Part shown: in pieces, positions 8,456 through 16,650 of the stretch | Position numbering within the stretch: position 1 is the stretch's first letter | Layout of the letters: each line of letters starts with the position of its first letter | Source: Muricoccus pecuniae | Lineage (GTDB): Bacteria; Pseudomonadota; Alphaproteobacteria; Acetobacterales; Acetobacteraceae | Direction of reading: 5' to 3' | Assembly (NCBI RefSeq): GCF_014199205.1 | Contig: NZ_JACIJD010000009.1 | Location: 124,001-188,000 of the forward strand | Length of the DNA stretch: 64,000 nucleotides | The notes under the pieces: generated by a model | What the model was told of the DNA's origin: nothing | What the model saw: the letters and a program-made list of their open reading frames with translations, nothing else | The model's database searches: none | Made by a program: the position numbers and the translations under genes

Positions 8456-8541
8456 GGGCCGACCGCTCTTCCCGTTTACGACTGTGAAACGGATGGCTCC
8501 GTAAGCCCCCGCCCGGTTCGATCACCCAGGCGGGAGTCCTC

Positions 8542-10668
8542 ATGTCCACTGCAACCTCTTCCATGCCGGGCCGGCGCGGGCTGTCGATCCGCGCCTCCCT
8601 GCTCGGGGCGGTCACGGCGCTCTCCGTCCTGGCCGCCGGCGCCTTCGGCTGGCTCGTCGCGCGGGACACGGCCGCTCTCCATGAGGCCGAGGCCGCGCGG
8701 GAGGCCGACCAGGGCGCGAACCGCTTCGCCGCCGGGCTGTTCGAGGTGCTGATGGAGCGCCTGGCCACCAACAACGCCCTCCAGGCCCCGGCACCCGCCG
8801 GCCCGGAGGTGCTGCGCGAGATCGAGGCCCGCCGCGCCGCCGTGGCCGCCAACTTCGCCCCCGGCCTCGAAACCCTCGCCGCCCAGGACTTCCCTAACCG
8901 CGACGCCCTGCTCGGCAAGCTGCGCGCCGCGCTGGACCGCGCAGATGACTTCCGCCGCCGCGCCGACGCCGCCCTCCGCCTTCCCCGCGAGCAGCGCGAC
9001 GAGGCGCTGCGCCGTGACTTCATCCCCACGATCTCCGCCTCGGTGGAGGCGGCGCTGGCCGTCTGGTTCCCCGCCTCCCACGCCGTCGCGGCGAGCGACC
9101 CGGTCCTCGCCCGCCTCGCCGTGGTGAAGGAGATCGGCTGGCGCCTGCGGGACGTCGCTGGCGCCGAGCGCTCCAATGTTTCGTCGGCGATGAGCGCGGG
9201 GCAGCCCGTGGCGCCCGACAGGGTCGCCCAGAACGCCACCATCCGCGCCCGGGTGGACCTGCTCTGGAACATGCTCGGCAACCTCGCCAACGAGACGGAT
9301 CCCGCCACCCACGCGGCCCTCGTCGAGGCGGTCGCCACCGCGAAGAGGGAGTACTTCACCGGCTTCCGCAACCTGGCCGACGAGATGGTCCGCGCCGGCG
9401 CCGTCATGGGCAGCTATCCCATGGAGCCTGCCCGCTTCGTGGAGACCACCACCGCCCAGCTCGGCACGCTGCTCCAGGTGATGCACGCGGCGGGGCGCGC
9501 GAGCGAGGCCCGGGCCACCGCGATCGTCGCCGAGGAGAGGGGCCGCGTCTCCCTCGCCCTTGCGCTTCTCGCCCTTGCCCTGGCGGTTGCCGCGGGCACC
9601 GGCTGGATCGTGCTCCGCCGCGTCACCGGCCCGCTCTCGGCCCTGGCCGACGCGACCGACCGCCTCGCCGCCGGGGAGCTGGAAACCGAGCTTCCCGCCA
9701 CGGGCCGCGCCGACGAGGTCGGCCGCCTCGCCTCCGCCCTTCTTGTCCTGCGGGACGCCTCGCGCCAGGCGCGCGCGCTGGAGCAGGAGGCCGCGGCCCT
9801 TCGCGCCCGGGGAGAGGGGGAGCGCCGCCAGGCCCAGCTCGCCCTGGCCGAGGAGGTGGAGCGCTCGCTCGGCGGGGTCGCGGCCTCCCTCGTCGCCTCC
9901 GCCGCCGTCATGCGGCGCTCCTCCGGCACGGTCTCCGAGAACGCGCAGCACACCGCCGCCCAGGCCGGCGCCGCCGCCATCGGCGCGGGCGAGGCCAGCG
10001 GCAATGTCGGCGCCGTGGCCGCCGCGGCCGAGGAGATGGCCGCCAGCGTCGGCGAGATCACCCGGCAGGTGGGCGAGGCCGCGAGCGTCGCCCAGCGCGC
10101 CGCCGCCGAGGCCAGCGCCAGCGACGCCACCATCCGCGGGCTCAGCGAGGCCGCCCAGCGCATCGGCGACGTGGTGCGGCTGATCGGGGACATCGCGGGT
10201 CAGACGAACCTGCTGGCGCTCAACGCCACGATCGAGGCGGCGCGGGCGGGCGAGGCCGGCAAGGGCTTCGCCGTGGTGGCGAGCGAGGTGAAGTCCCTCG
10301 CCAGCCAGACCGCCAAGGCCACCGAGGAGATCAGCCGCCAGATCGCCGAGATGCAGACCGTCACGGGTTCCGCGGTGGAGGCCATCCGGGGCATCGGCGC
10401 CACGGTGGACCGGTCCAGCGAGATCGCGGCCGCCATTGCCGGCGCGGTGGAGCAGCAGGGCGCGACGACGCAGGAGATCGCCCGCAACGTGGCCCAGGCC
10501 GCCCGCGGCACGAGCGAGGTCTCGGATGCGGTGGTCCAGCTCGGCCAGGGCGCGGAGAAGACCACCGCCGCCGCCTCCGAGCTGCACGGGGCCGCCGAGG
10601 AGGTCTCCCGCCAGGGCGAGGCCCTGCGCGACGCCGTCGGGAGCCTCGCGGCACGGCTGCGGGCCTGA
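8542..10668 (+). CDS. Methyl-accepting chemotaxis protein with large periplasmic sensor
   Basis: 708 residues. TM1 lies at about 17-38, a helical periplasmic sensor of about 295 residues follows, and TM2 lies at about 336-356. HAMP follows ([18 protein letters not shown]), then a long methyl-accepting coiled coil. The hairpin tip [20 protein letters not shown] that contacts CheA/CheW is intact. GGCGGGAG precedes the ATG. The ligand is not indicated. No che genes are in the window, so it must couple to a remote array. Very high GC and Ala content are normal for this genome. Confidence 0.95.
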   Translation: MSTATSSMPGRRGLSIRASLLGAVTALSVLAAGAFGWLVARDTAALHEAEAAREADQGANRFAAGLFEVLMERLATNNALQAPAPAGPEVLREIEARRAAVAANFAPGLETLAAQDFPNRDALLGKLRAALDRADDFRRRADAALRLPREQRDEALRRDFIPTISASVEAALAVWFPASHAVAASDPVLARLAVVKEIGWRLRDVAGAERSNVSSAMSAGQPVAPDRVAQNATIRARVDLLWNMLGNLANETDPATHAALVEAVATAKREYFTGFRNLADEMVRAGAVMGSYPMEPARFVETTTAQLGTLLQVMHAAGRASEARATAIVAEERGRVSLALALLALALAVAAGTGWIVLRRVTGPLSALADATDRLAAGELETELPATGRADEVGRLASALLVLRDASRQARALEQEAAALRARGEGERRQAQLALAEEVERSLGGVAASLVASAAVMRRSSGTVSENAQHTAAQAGAAAIGAGEASGNVGAVAAAAEEMAASVGEITRQVGEAASVAQRAAAEASASDATIRGLSEAAQRIGDVVRLIGDIAGQTNLLALNATIEAARAGEAGKGFAVVASEVKSLASQTAKATEEISRQIAEMQTVTGSAVEAIRGIGATVDRSSEIAAAIAGAVEQQGATTQEIARNVAQAARGTSEVSDAVVQLGQGAEKTTAAASELHGAAEEVSRQGEALRDAVGSLAARLRA

Positions 10669-10807
10669 GCGGGCCGGCGCGGGCCCTATCGGGGGCCGCG
10701 CCACCCTCCGGGGGGGGGCGGTCCCCGCCTGACAGCGCGTGCCGCGCGTGCTACCCCGCCGCGCCACGCCACCACCCGCCCACGCCAGACCAGCAAGGCC
10801 CGATCCC

Positions 10808-11329
10808 ATGTCCGACCTGCCGCCGCCCGCCAACCTTCCCAACGGCGACCCGGGCCAGCCCCAGGCGCCGCTGGTGGTGAACCTGCAATATGTGAAGGAC
10901 CTCTCCTTCGAGGTGCCCGGCGCGCCGGAGATCTACACCACGATGCGCGAGCAGCCGCGGATCGACGTGGCGCTCGACGTGCAGGCCCGCGCCCTGCAGG
11001 AGGGCGGCAACCTCTTCGAGGTGACGCTGCAGATCCGGGCTGACGCCAAGACGGGCGACGGCGCCACCGCCTTCATCGCGGAGCTGGCCTATGCCGGCCT
11101 GTTCACCATCAACGTCCAGCCGGACGTGCTGGAGCCCGTGCTGCTGGTGGAGTGCCCGCGCCTGCTCTTCCCCTTCGCGCGCAACATCCTCTCCGACGTC
11201 ACGCGGGACGGCGGCTTCATGCCCGTGGCGCTGACGCCGATCGACTTCGTGGCGCTGTGGCAGTCCCGCCGCGGCCAGGGCGCCGGCGGGTCCCAGGGCG
11301 GGGCGCCCGGCGGCACGATGCTTTCCTGA
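10808..11329 (+). CDS. secB: Protein-export chaperone SecB
   Basis: 173 residues. Conserved SecB segments include NLQYVKDLSFEVPGAPEIY, FIAELAYAGLF, LLVECPRLLFPFARNI and LTPIDFVALW. It is a tetrameric cytosolic chaperone that holds preproteins unfolded and delivers them to SecA. A Gly-rich tail replaces the acidic tail of enterobacterial SecB. The ATG at 10808 gives the standard N-terminus; an in-frame extension upstream is non-conserved. In many alphaproteobacteria secB sits beside the Tim44-like gene; here an inserted phosphatase and chemoreceptor separate them. Confidence 0.95.
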   Translation: MSDLPPPANLPNGDPGQPQAPLVVNLQYVKDLSFEVPGAPEIYTTMREQPRIDVALDVQARALQEGGNLFEVTLQIRADAKTGDGATAFIAELAYAGLFTINVQPDVLEPVLLVECPRLLFPFARNILSDVTRDGGFMPVALTPIDFVALWQSRRGQGAGGSQGGAPGGTMLS

Positions 11330-11394
11330 GGGCTCCTGACGGCTCCCTCAGGGCAGCCATTCCGAAAGGCGGGGCGGCGCGCTAGATAGGGGGG

Positions 11395-12822
11395 ATGGTC
11401 GCGCTCACCTCCCCCGATTTCAAGCGTCGCGCCGCCCGCGCCCTGGCCGACCCGCAGCTTCAGAAAGCCCTGAAGCGGGGCGGGTCGGGCTTCCATTCCA
11501 AGCGCGCCCAGGCGGTCGCGGCCCTGCCCGAGTTCGAGCGGCTGCGCGAGATCGGGCGCGACATCAAGAACCACGCCCTCGCCCATCTCGACCACTACCT
11601 CGAGACCTTCGAGCGGAACGTGATCGCCAATGGCGGCCAGGTCCACTGGTGCCGGGACGCCGAGGAGGCGCGGGCGACCGTGCTGCGAATCTGCCGGGAG
11701 GCGGATGCGCGCACCGTCACCAAGGGCAAGTCCATGATCTCCGAGGAGATCGGGATCAACGAGCACCTGGAGAGGAACGGGATCACCCCCGTCGAGACCG
11801 ATCTCGGCGAGTACATCCTCCAGCTCGTGGACGAGCCGCCCTCCCACATCATCGCCCCCGCCTTCCACCTGAACCGGGAGGACTGGGAGAAGCGCTTCCG
11901 CGCCGCGCATACCGACCTGCCGAAGGACCGCGTCTTCAACGAGCGGCGGGACATCATGGCCGAGGCGCGGGCGAAGCTGCGGCAGCGCTTCCTGGCCGCC
12001 GATGTCGGCATCACCGGCGCCAACTTCCTCATCGCCGAGACCGGCACCTCCGTCATCGTGACGAACGAGGGCAACGGGGACCTGACGCAGACGCTGCCGC
12101 GCGTCCACATCGCGCTGGCCAGCATCGAGAAGGTCGTGCCGACGCTGGAGGACTGCACCTCCCTGCTGCGGCTGCTCGCGCGCAGCGCCACGGGCCAGGA
12201 CTTCTCCGTCTACACCACCTTCTCCACCGGCGTGCGCCGCGCGGGCGACCTCGACGGGCCCGAGGCCTACCACGTCGTGCTCATCGACAACGGTCGCTCG
12301 AACATGGTGGGCACGGAGTTCGGCGAGATGCTCCGCTGCATCCGCTGCGCCGCCTGCATGAACCACTGCCCCGTCTACGGCGTCACGGGCGGGCACGCCT
12401 ATGGCTGGGTCTATCCGGGGCCGATGGGGTCGGTGCTGACGCCCTCCCTCGTCGGGGTGGACAAGGCGGGGCACCTGCCCAACGCCTCCACCTTCTGCGG
12501 CCGCTGCGAGAGCGTCTGCCCCGTGAAGATCCCGCTGCCCAAGATGATGCGCCACTGGCGGGAGAGGGAGTTCGAGCGGCACCTGACGCCCTCGACCATC
12601 CGCAACGGGCTGGGCGTCTGGGCCTTCTTCGCCAAGCGCCCGTCTCTGTACCGCGCGGCCTCGCGCCTCGGCATGGGGGCGCTCGCCCTGCTCGGCCGGG
12701 GCCGCGGGCGCTTCCGCAGCCTGCCGCTGGCCGGGGGCTGGACCCGCGGGCGGGACCTGCCGGCGCCGGAGCCCGGCGGCACCTTCATGGCACGCTACGC
12801 CGCGCAGCAGAGGCACCGATGA
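11395..12822 (+). CDS. lutB: L-lactate utilisation iron-sulfur protein LutB
   Basis: 475 residues. There is an N-terminal LUD domain, then two 4Fe-4S clusters in CIRCAACMNHCP and CGRCESVCP. LutB is the electron-carrying subunit of the LutABC L-lactate dehydrogenase. The next gene, lutC, starts in an ATGA overlap. No lutA (CCG-domain subunit) is present on either side: secB precedes and smr follows. It may be supplied from another locus. Confidence 0.93.
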   Translation: MVALTSPDFKRRAARALADPQLQKALKRGGSGFHSKRAQAVAALPEFERLREIGRDIKNHALAHLDHYLETFERNVIANGGQVHWCRDAEEARATVLRICREADARTVTKGKSMISEEIGINEHLERNGITPVETDLGEYILQLVDEPPSHIIAPAFHLNREDWEKRFRAAHTDLPKDRVFNERRDIMAEARAKLRQRFLAADVGITGANFLIAETGTSVIVTNEGNGDLTQTLPRVHIALASIEKVVPTLEDCTSLLRLLARSATGQDFSVYTTFSTGVRRAGDLDGPEAYHVVLIDNGRSNMVGTEFGEMLRCIRCAACMNHCPVYGVTGGHAYGWVYPGPMGSVLTPSLVGVDKAGHLPNASTFCGRCESVCPVKIPLPKMMRHWREREFERHLTPSTIRNGLGVWAFFAKRPSLYRAASRLGMGALALLGRGRGRFRSLPLAGGWTRGRDLPAPEPGGTFMARYAAQQRHR

Positions 12823-13610
12823 GCAGCCGCGAGGGCATCCTCGGCGCCATCCGGCGCGGGCTGAAGCGCGGGCCGCTGCCGGCGGACCAGAGGGCCATGC
12901 TGGACGGGCGGCTCGCCACCCATCCGCGCCACCTCATCCCCGCCCGCTCCCGCGTCCCGCGGGCCGAGCAGATCGCGCTCTTCGTGCGCAACGTGGAGAA
13001 GGAGTTCGGCACGATCGAGCGCGTGCCGGACGCCGCCTCCGTCCCCGCCGCCGTCGCCGACTACCTCGCCGCCCAGAACCTGGAGCCGCGCTTCGTCATG
13101 GCGCCGCATCCGGAGCTGACGGAGCTGCCCTGGTCCGAGCGCCCGATGCTCGCCTTCGAGACGCGCCGCGCCCGGGCGGACGACGCCGTCTCCGTCCAGC
13201 ACGCCTGGGCGGCGGTGGCCGAGACGGGGACGCTGCTCTTCCCCTCCGACCCCACCCGCCCGACGACGCTGAACCTGCTGCCCGAGACGGAGATCGCGGT
13301 GATCCGCGCCTCGGCCATCGTCGGCGCCTATGAGGAGGCCTGGGACCGGCTGCGGGCGGAGCGCGCGGGGGCGGAACCCTCGGGCGGCTTCATGCCGCGC
13401 AACATCATGTTCGTCACCGGCCCCTCCCGCTCGGCCGATATCGAGCAGACGCTGGAGCTCGGCGCCCACGGCCCGCGCCGCCTGCATGTCGTGCTGGTGG
13501 AGGACGAACCCGCCGCCCGCACGATCCTTTCCGAGATCGCGGACCCCCGCCCGGAGGCGGCGCGGGAGCCCGTGGCGCGGCCGGGCGAGATCGCCAACCC
13601 GGCGGACTGA
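12819..13610 (+). CDS. lutC: L-lactate utilisation protein LutC (LUD domain)
   Basis: 263 residues. The LUD domain includes AVAETGTLLFPSDPTRPTTL and FVTGPSRSADIEQTLELGAH, diagnostic of LutC/YkgG. It works with LutA and LutB to oxidise L-lactate. It overlaps lutB by ATGA and shares one base with the next gene (TGATGG), so it is within one translationally coupled unit. Confidence 0.92.
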   Translation: MSSREGILGAIRRGLKRGPLPADQRAMLDGRLATHPRHLIPARSRVPRAEQIALFVRNVEKEFGTIERVPDAASVPAAVADYLAAQNLEPRFVMAPHPELTELPWSERPMLAFETRRARADDAVSVQHAWAAVAETGTLLFPSDPTRPTTLNLLPETEIAVIRASAIVGAYEEAWDRLRAERAGAEPSGGFMPRNIMFVTGPSRSADIEQTLELGAHGPRRLHVVLVEDEPAARTILSEIADPRPEAAREPVARPGEIANPAD

Positions 13611-14149
13611 TGGCGCGCCGCCCCCGCAACGTCACGGCCTCGGAGCGGGCGCTCTGGCACGCCTATCTCTCGCTGAACGCGGTGGAGGCGCTGCCCGGGC
13701 GCGACGCGCCGCCGCCGCCCGCGCCCCCGCCGCCCGATGCCTCCCCCGCGCCGCCCGCCCCGGCGGAGGCCGCGCCGGCCCCGCGCGCCCGCCTCGCCGC
13801 CCCGGTGCCGGCCCTCGCCGTGGGCCAGCCCGGCGCGGGGATGGACGAGCGCCGCTGGCGCGACCTCCGGCGCGGCAAGACCCGGCCGGAGCGCACGCTG
13901 GACCTGCACGGCCGCCGGGCCGAGGAAGCGCATGGCGCCACCCTCGCCTTCCTCCGCAACGCCCATGCGGACGGCGTGCGCTGCGTCGCCATCGTCACGG
14001 GCAAGGGCGGCGGGGAGGGCGGCATTCTCAGGCGGGAGCTGCCGCACTGGCTGAACCTGCCCTCGCTGCGCCCGCTCATCCTCGGGGCGGCGCATCCGCA
14101 CCGGGCGAATACGGGGGCCGTCCATCTCCTGCTGCGCCGGCGGCGGTGA
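13610..14149 (+). CDS. Smr-domain protein
   Basis: 179 residues. A short N-terminal helix is followed by a Pro/Ala-rich linker (about residues 26-70) and a C-terminal Smr domain with LDLHGRRAEEAH, IVTGKGGGEGG and LGAAHPHRANTGAVHLLL. Smr domains are small endonuclease-type domains in mismatch repair and RNA surveillance proteins. The gene usually follows mltA in alphaproteobacteria; here it is in the lutBC transcript. Its stop overlaps the next start as GTGA. Confidence 0.9.
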   Translation: MARRPRNVTASERALWHAYLSLNAVEALPGRDAPPPPAPPPPDASPAPPAPAEAAPAPRARLAAPVPALAVGQPGAGMDERRWRDLRRGKTRPERTLDLHGRRAEEAHGATLAFLRNAHADGVRCVAIVTGKGGGEGGILRRELPHWLNLPSLRPLILGAAHPHRANTGAVHLLLRRRR

Positions 14150-14514
14150 CGCCCTTCGGTGCGCGGCTGCGGCGCTGGCGGGCGGAGCGCGGCGTCACCC
14201 TCGCCCAGATGGCCGCGGCCATGCAGGTTTCGGCCGCCTATCTCTCGGCGCTGGAGCACGGGCGGCGCGGCGCGCCCTCGGTGGGGCTGGTGCACCAGGT
14301 CTGCGAGTATCTCGGCCTCATCTGGGACGATGCGGACGAGCTGACGCGGCTGGCCCGGCTCTCCCGCCCCCGGGTGGTGCTGGACACGGCGGGCCTCCCG
14401 CCGGAGGTGACGGAGCTGGCCAACCGGCTGGCCGATTCGATCCGGGCGCTGCCGCCCGAGGCGGTGACGGAGATGCGGGCGGTGCTGGAGAGAGGCGGGC
14501 GTGAGGGACGCTGA
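14146..14514 (+). CDS. XRE-family helix-turn-helix regulator
   Basis: 122 residues starting at a GTG that overlaps the smr stop (GTGA). The helix-turn-helix lies in GVTLAQMAAAMQVSAAYLSA and is followed by LEHGRRGAPS. The C-terminal half is a helical region with no recognised ligand domain. The smr-xre order is common in alphaproteobacteria. It overlaps the following hydrolase gene by 14 bp in another frame. Confidence 0.85.
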   Translation: MTPFGARLRRWRAERGVTLAQMAAAMQVSAAYLSALEHGRRGAPSVGLVHQVCEYLGLIWDDADELTRLARLSRPRVVLDTAGLPPEVTELANRLADSIRALPPEAVTEMRAVLERGGREGR

Positions 14515-15217
14515 GGCATACGACGCCATTCTCTCCCGGCACGAGCGCCGCCTCGGCGCGATCCCCTACGTGCATCTGGCGCGCGAGGGGGATGAGGGCG
14601 CGCCGCGCCTGCTCGTGACGATGGCCACCCACAAGAACGGCGAGCGCTACGCCGCGCTGGAGACGGCGGAGCGGTCCTGGAAGGGCGACCTGCTGGCGCT
14701 GCGCGACCCCGCCAACAGCTTCTACCTCGGCGAGGACGCGGGGGCGGGATACGACGCGGTGGTGGAGGGCGTGCTCGCGGGCTACGCGCCAGAGAAGGTG
14801 GTGTTCTTCGGCTCCTCCATGGCGGGCTATGCCGCGCTGCGCTGGGCGCTCCGCTGGAACGCGAACGCGCTGGTGAGCAACCCGCAGGTGAACCTGGACG
14901 CCGCGGCGGCGCTGGGCTGGCCGGAGCTGCGCGCGAACATCCTCCGTATCCCCCGGCGCGTGAACCTGGACGAGGGGGTCTACGGCGCGCGGTCCTGCTC
15001 CATCGCCTGGCTGCACGGGCGGCACCCGATGGACGTGGACGCGCTGCGCCGCTTCATGGAGGTGTGGCTGGCCTCCCCGGGGATGACGCTGAACCTGCAG
15101 CACCACCCCGAATCGGCGCACCGCTACCTCGTGAATGACGGCCGCCACTTCTTCGCCCTGCTGGAGGGCGTGCTGGCCGAGCGGGCGATGCGGGAGGGAA
15201 CGCAGCGCCTGGAATAG
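14501..15217 (+). CDS. Alpha/beta-hydrolase-like protein, function unknown
   Basis: 238 residues. The strand-turn-helix KVVFFGSSMAGYAALRWAL contains a G-x-S-x-x-G nucleophile elbow with Ser near residue 108. A late NDGRHFF supplies a candidate catalytic His. The N-terminal half does not look like a standard esterase. The GTG start lies 14 bp inside the upstream xre gene, making it the fifth gene in the lutB-lutC-smr-xre chain. The family is not recognised with confidence; a serine hydrolase on a cell-surface or carbohydrate substrate is a guess. Confidence 0.6.
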   Translation: MRDAEAYDAILSRHERRLGAIPYVHLAREGDEGAPRLLVTMATHKNGERYAALETAERSWKGDLLALRDPANSFYLGEDAGAGYDAVVEGVLAGYAPEKVVFFGSSMAGYAALRWALRWNANALVSNPQVNLDAAAALGWPELRANILRIPRRVNLDEGVYGARSCSIAWLHGRHPMDVDALRRFMEVWLASPGMTLNLQHHPESAHRYLVNDGRHFFALLEGVLAERAMREGTQRLE

Positions 15218-15223
15218 GCGGGG

Positions 15224-15664
15224 TCAGGCGCGCCGCTGCACGCGCGCCATGAAGCGCGGCGCCGCCGGGGTGAAGGGAAGCGGGCGGTAGGGTCCGGGCT
15301 GGGAGGGGTAGATCACCGCCAGCTTGGCCGCCTGCGCGCGCCGCAGCACGGCCCAGAGGCGGTCCAGCTCTGCCGGCTCCGCCCCGGCGCGCGAGGCCGC
15401 CTTGTAGGCGTCGAGGGCGGCGCGGATGGGGTCGTCGTATTCGGGGGTGTAGGACACCCACCAGGGCTCGATGCAGATCGGCCGGGGATGCAGCGGCACC
15501 CGGATCCCGCGCCGCCGGGCCTCCTCCATCAGAACGTCCCGCCGCGAGTGGAGGAGCGCAATGTTCTGGGCCTCCAGCGCCCGTTCCGACGCGGCGTCGA
15601 GGGCCTCGAAAGCGTCCCGGATCGCCTCCTGCAAGGCATCGTTGGAGAGTGCGCGCGGACTCAT
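15224..15664 (-). CDS. Conserved-looking hypothetical protein
   Basis: 146 residues, soluble and helix-rich at the N-terminus (DAFEALDAASERALEAQNIAL), followed by a distinctive segment IEPWWVSYTPEYDDP and a Tyr/Pro-rich stretch. No signal peptide, membrane segment or catalytic motif is seen. It converges with the hydrolase gene, only 6 bp from its stop. The ATG at 15662-15664 is used; the upstream in-frame extension is low-complexity. Confidence 0.55.
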   Translation of the reverse strand: MSPRALSNDALQEAIRDAFEALDAASERALEAQNIALLHSRRDVLMEEARRRGIRVPLHPRPICIEPWWVSYTPEYDDPIRAALDAYKAASRAGAEPAELDRLWAVLRRAQAAKLAVIYPSQPGPYRPLPFTPAAPRFMARVQRRA

Positions 15665-15773
15665 GCGCCCAGGGTGCCACGGGAAGGCGGCGGGCGGGAT
15701 AGATTTCGCGTGGGCAACCGTGCCGTGGAGCCCCGGCGCGGCGCCCCGACCGGCCACCGGCCCGCCCTGGGCA

Positions 15774-16352
15774 TCAGCCGTGCGAGGCGCGCTCGTCCGC
15801 GGTGATGGTCCGGATGACGCGGCAGGGATTGCCCGCCGCGAAGACCCCGGCCGGGATGTCGCGCGTCACGACGCTGCCCGCCCCGATCACGCTGCCCGAT
15901 CCGACCGTCACGCCGGGCAGGATGAGCGCCCCCGCCCCGACCCACACGTCCGACCCGATCTCGACCGGCTTGCCGTATTCCTGCTGGCGGCGGAGGGCCG
16001 CATCCATCGGGTGCATCGGCGTGAGGATCTGAACGGCGGGGCCGAAGAAGGTGTAGGCGCCGATTCGGACGCGGCAGACATCGAGGACCACGCAGTTGAA
16101 GTTGAAGAAGACGCGCTCGCCCAGTTCGATGTTGGTGCCGTAGTCGCAGTAGAAGGGCGGCTGCATCCAGACCGTGTCCCCGCCCTGGCCGAAGATCCTC
16201 CGGCAGAGGTCCCGGCGCAGCTCCTCCTCCGCCTCGCGGGAGGCGTTGAGCCGCTGGCAGAGGTCCCGGACCCTGGCCCTGTCCGCGACGAGGCCGGGGT
16301 CGAGGGCATCGTAGAGCTCTCCGGCCAGCATCTTCTCGCGTTCGGTGCGCAT
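15774..16352 (-). CDS. Maa-family sugar O-acetyltransferase (left-handed beta-helix)
   Basis: 192 residues. It begins MRTEREKMLAGELYDALDP, the Mac (maltose acetyltransferase) N-terminal motif. The hexapeptide-repeat core follows, with DYGTNIELGERVFFNFNC, the catalytic-His region TPMHPMDA, and WVGAGALILPGVTVGSGSVI. It transfers acetyl from acetyl-CoA to sugars or related alcohols. GGAGAAGGA lies eight bases before the ATG at 16352. Confidence 0.9.
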   Translation of the reverse strand: MRTEREKMLAGELYDALDPGLVADRARVRDLCQRLNASREAEEELRRDLCRRIFGQGGDTVWMQPPFYCDYGTNIELGERVFFNFNCVVLDVCRVRIGAYTFFGPAVQILTPMHPMDAALRRQQEYGKPVEIGSDVWVGAGALILPGVTVGSGSVIGAGSVVTRDIPAGVFAAGNPCRVIRTITADERASHG

Positions 16353-16395
16353 GGCCGTCCTTCTCCTTCCCCGCTCGCCGGAGTGTTCCCCGGAT

Positions 16396-16536
16396 GCGTA
16401 CAAGCGTCCATCTCGGCGGGAGGACCGCCGGGAACATGCGGCTGGTGCTGGATGCCCTCATCGAAGGGCTGATGATCCATCGGTCGGTGGAGCGGCCGAG
16501 ATCCGGGCCACCGTGCAGCGCCTGAACCGGCCCTGA
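16396..16536 (+). pseudogene. Decayed C-terminal fragment of a TetR-type regulator
   Basis: In one frame the DNA reads NMRLVLDALIEGLMIHRSV and then loses sense. Moving one frame near 16485, it continues as AAEIRATVQRLNRP followed by a stop. Together these match the usual last two helices of a TetR-family regulator (a GL-rich helix then an acidic start and R-x-L-x-R-L end). No start, no DNA-binding domain and at least one frameshift are seen. This reading is an inference from sequence style. Confidence 0.45.
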
Positions 16537-16650
16537 GCCTGTCCGCGCGGGGCCGGGACAGGCCACCGTCCCGAGGCCGTGCATTCCCGTCCGCGCTCGG
16601 GGAGGGCCGGATTTTCGGATGACGGGTTTCCACCGCCACACCGGTTCCCG

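Noticed and set aside
8500-8530. T-loop-like sequence GGTTCGATC suggesting a tRNA
   Set aside because: Flanking bases do not form a T-stem and no acceptor or anticodon stem can be found.
8476-10842. 788-codon open frame antisense to the chemoreceptor
   Set aside because: It covers exactly the real chemoreceptor in the opposite frame, and its translation has no domain.
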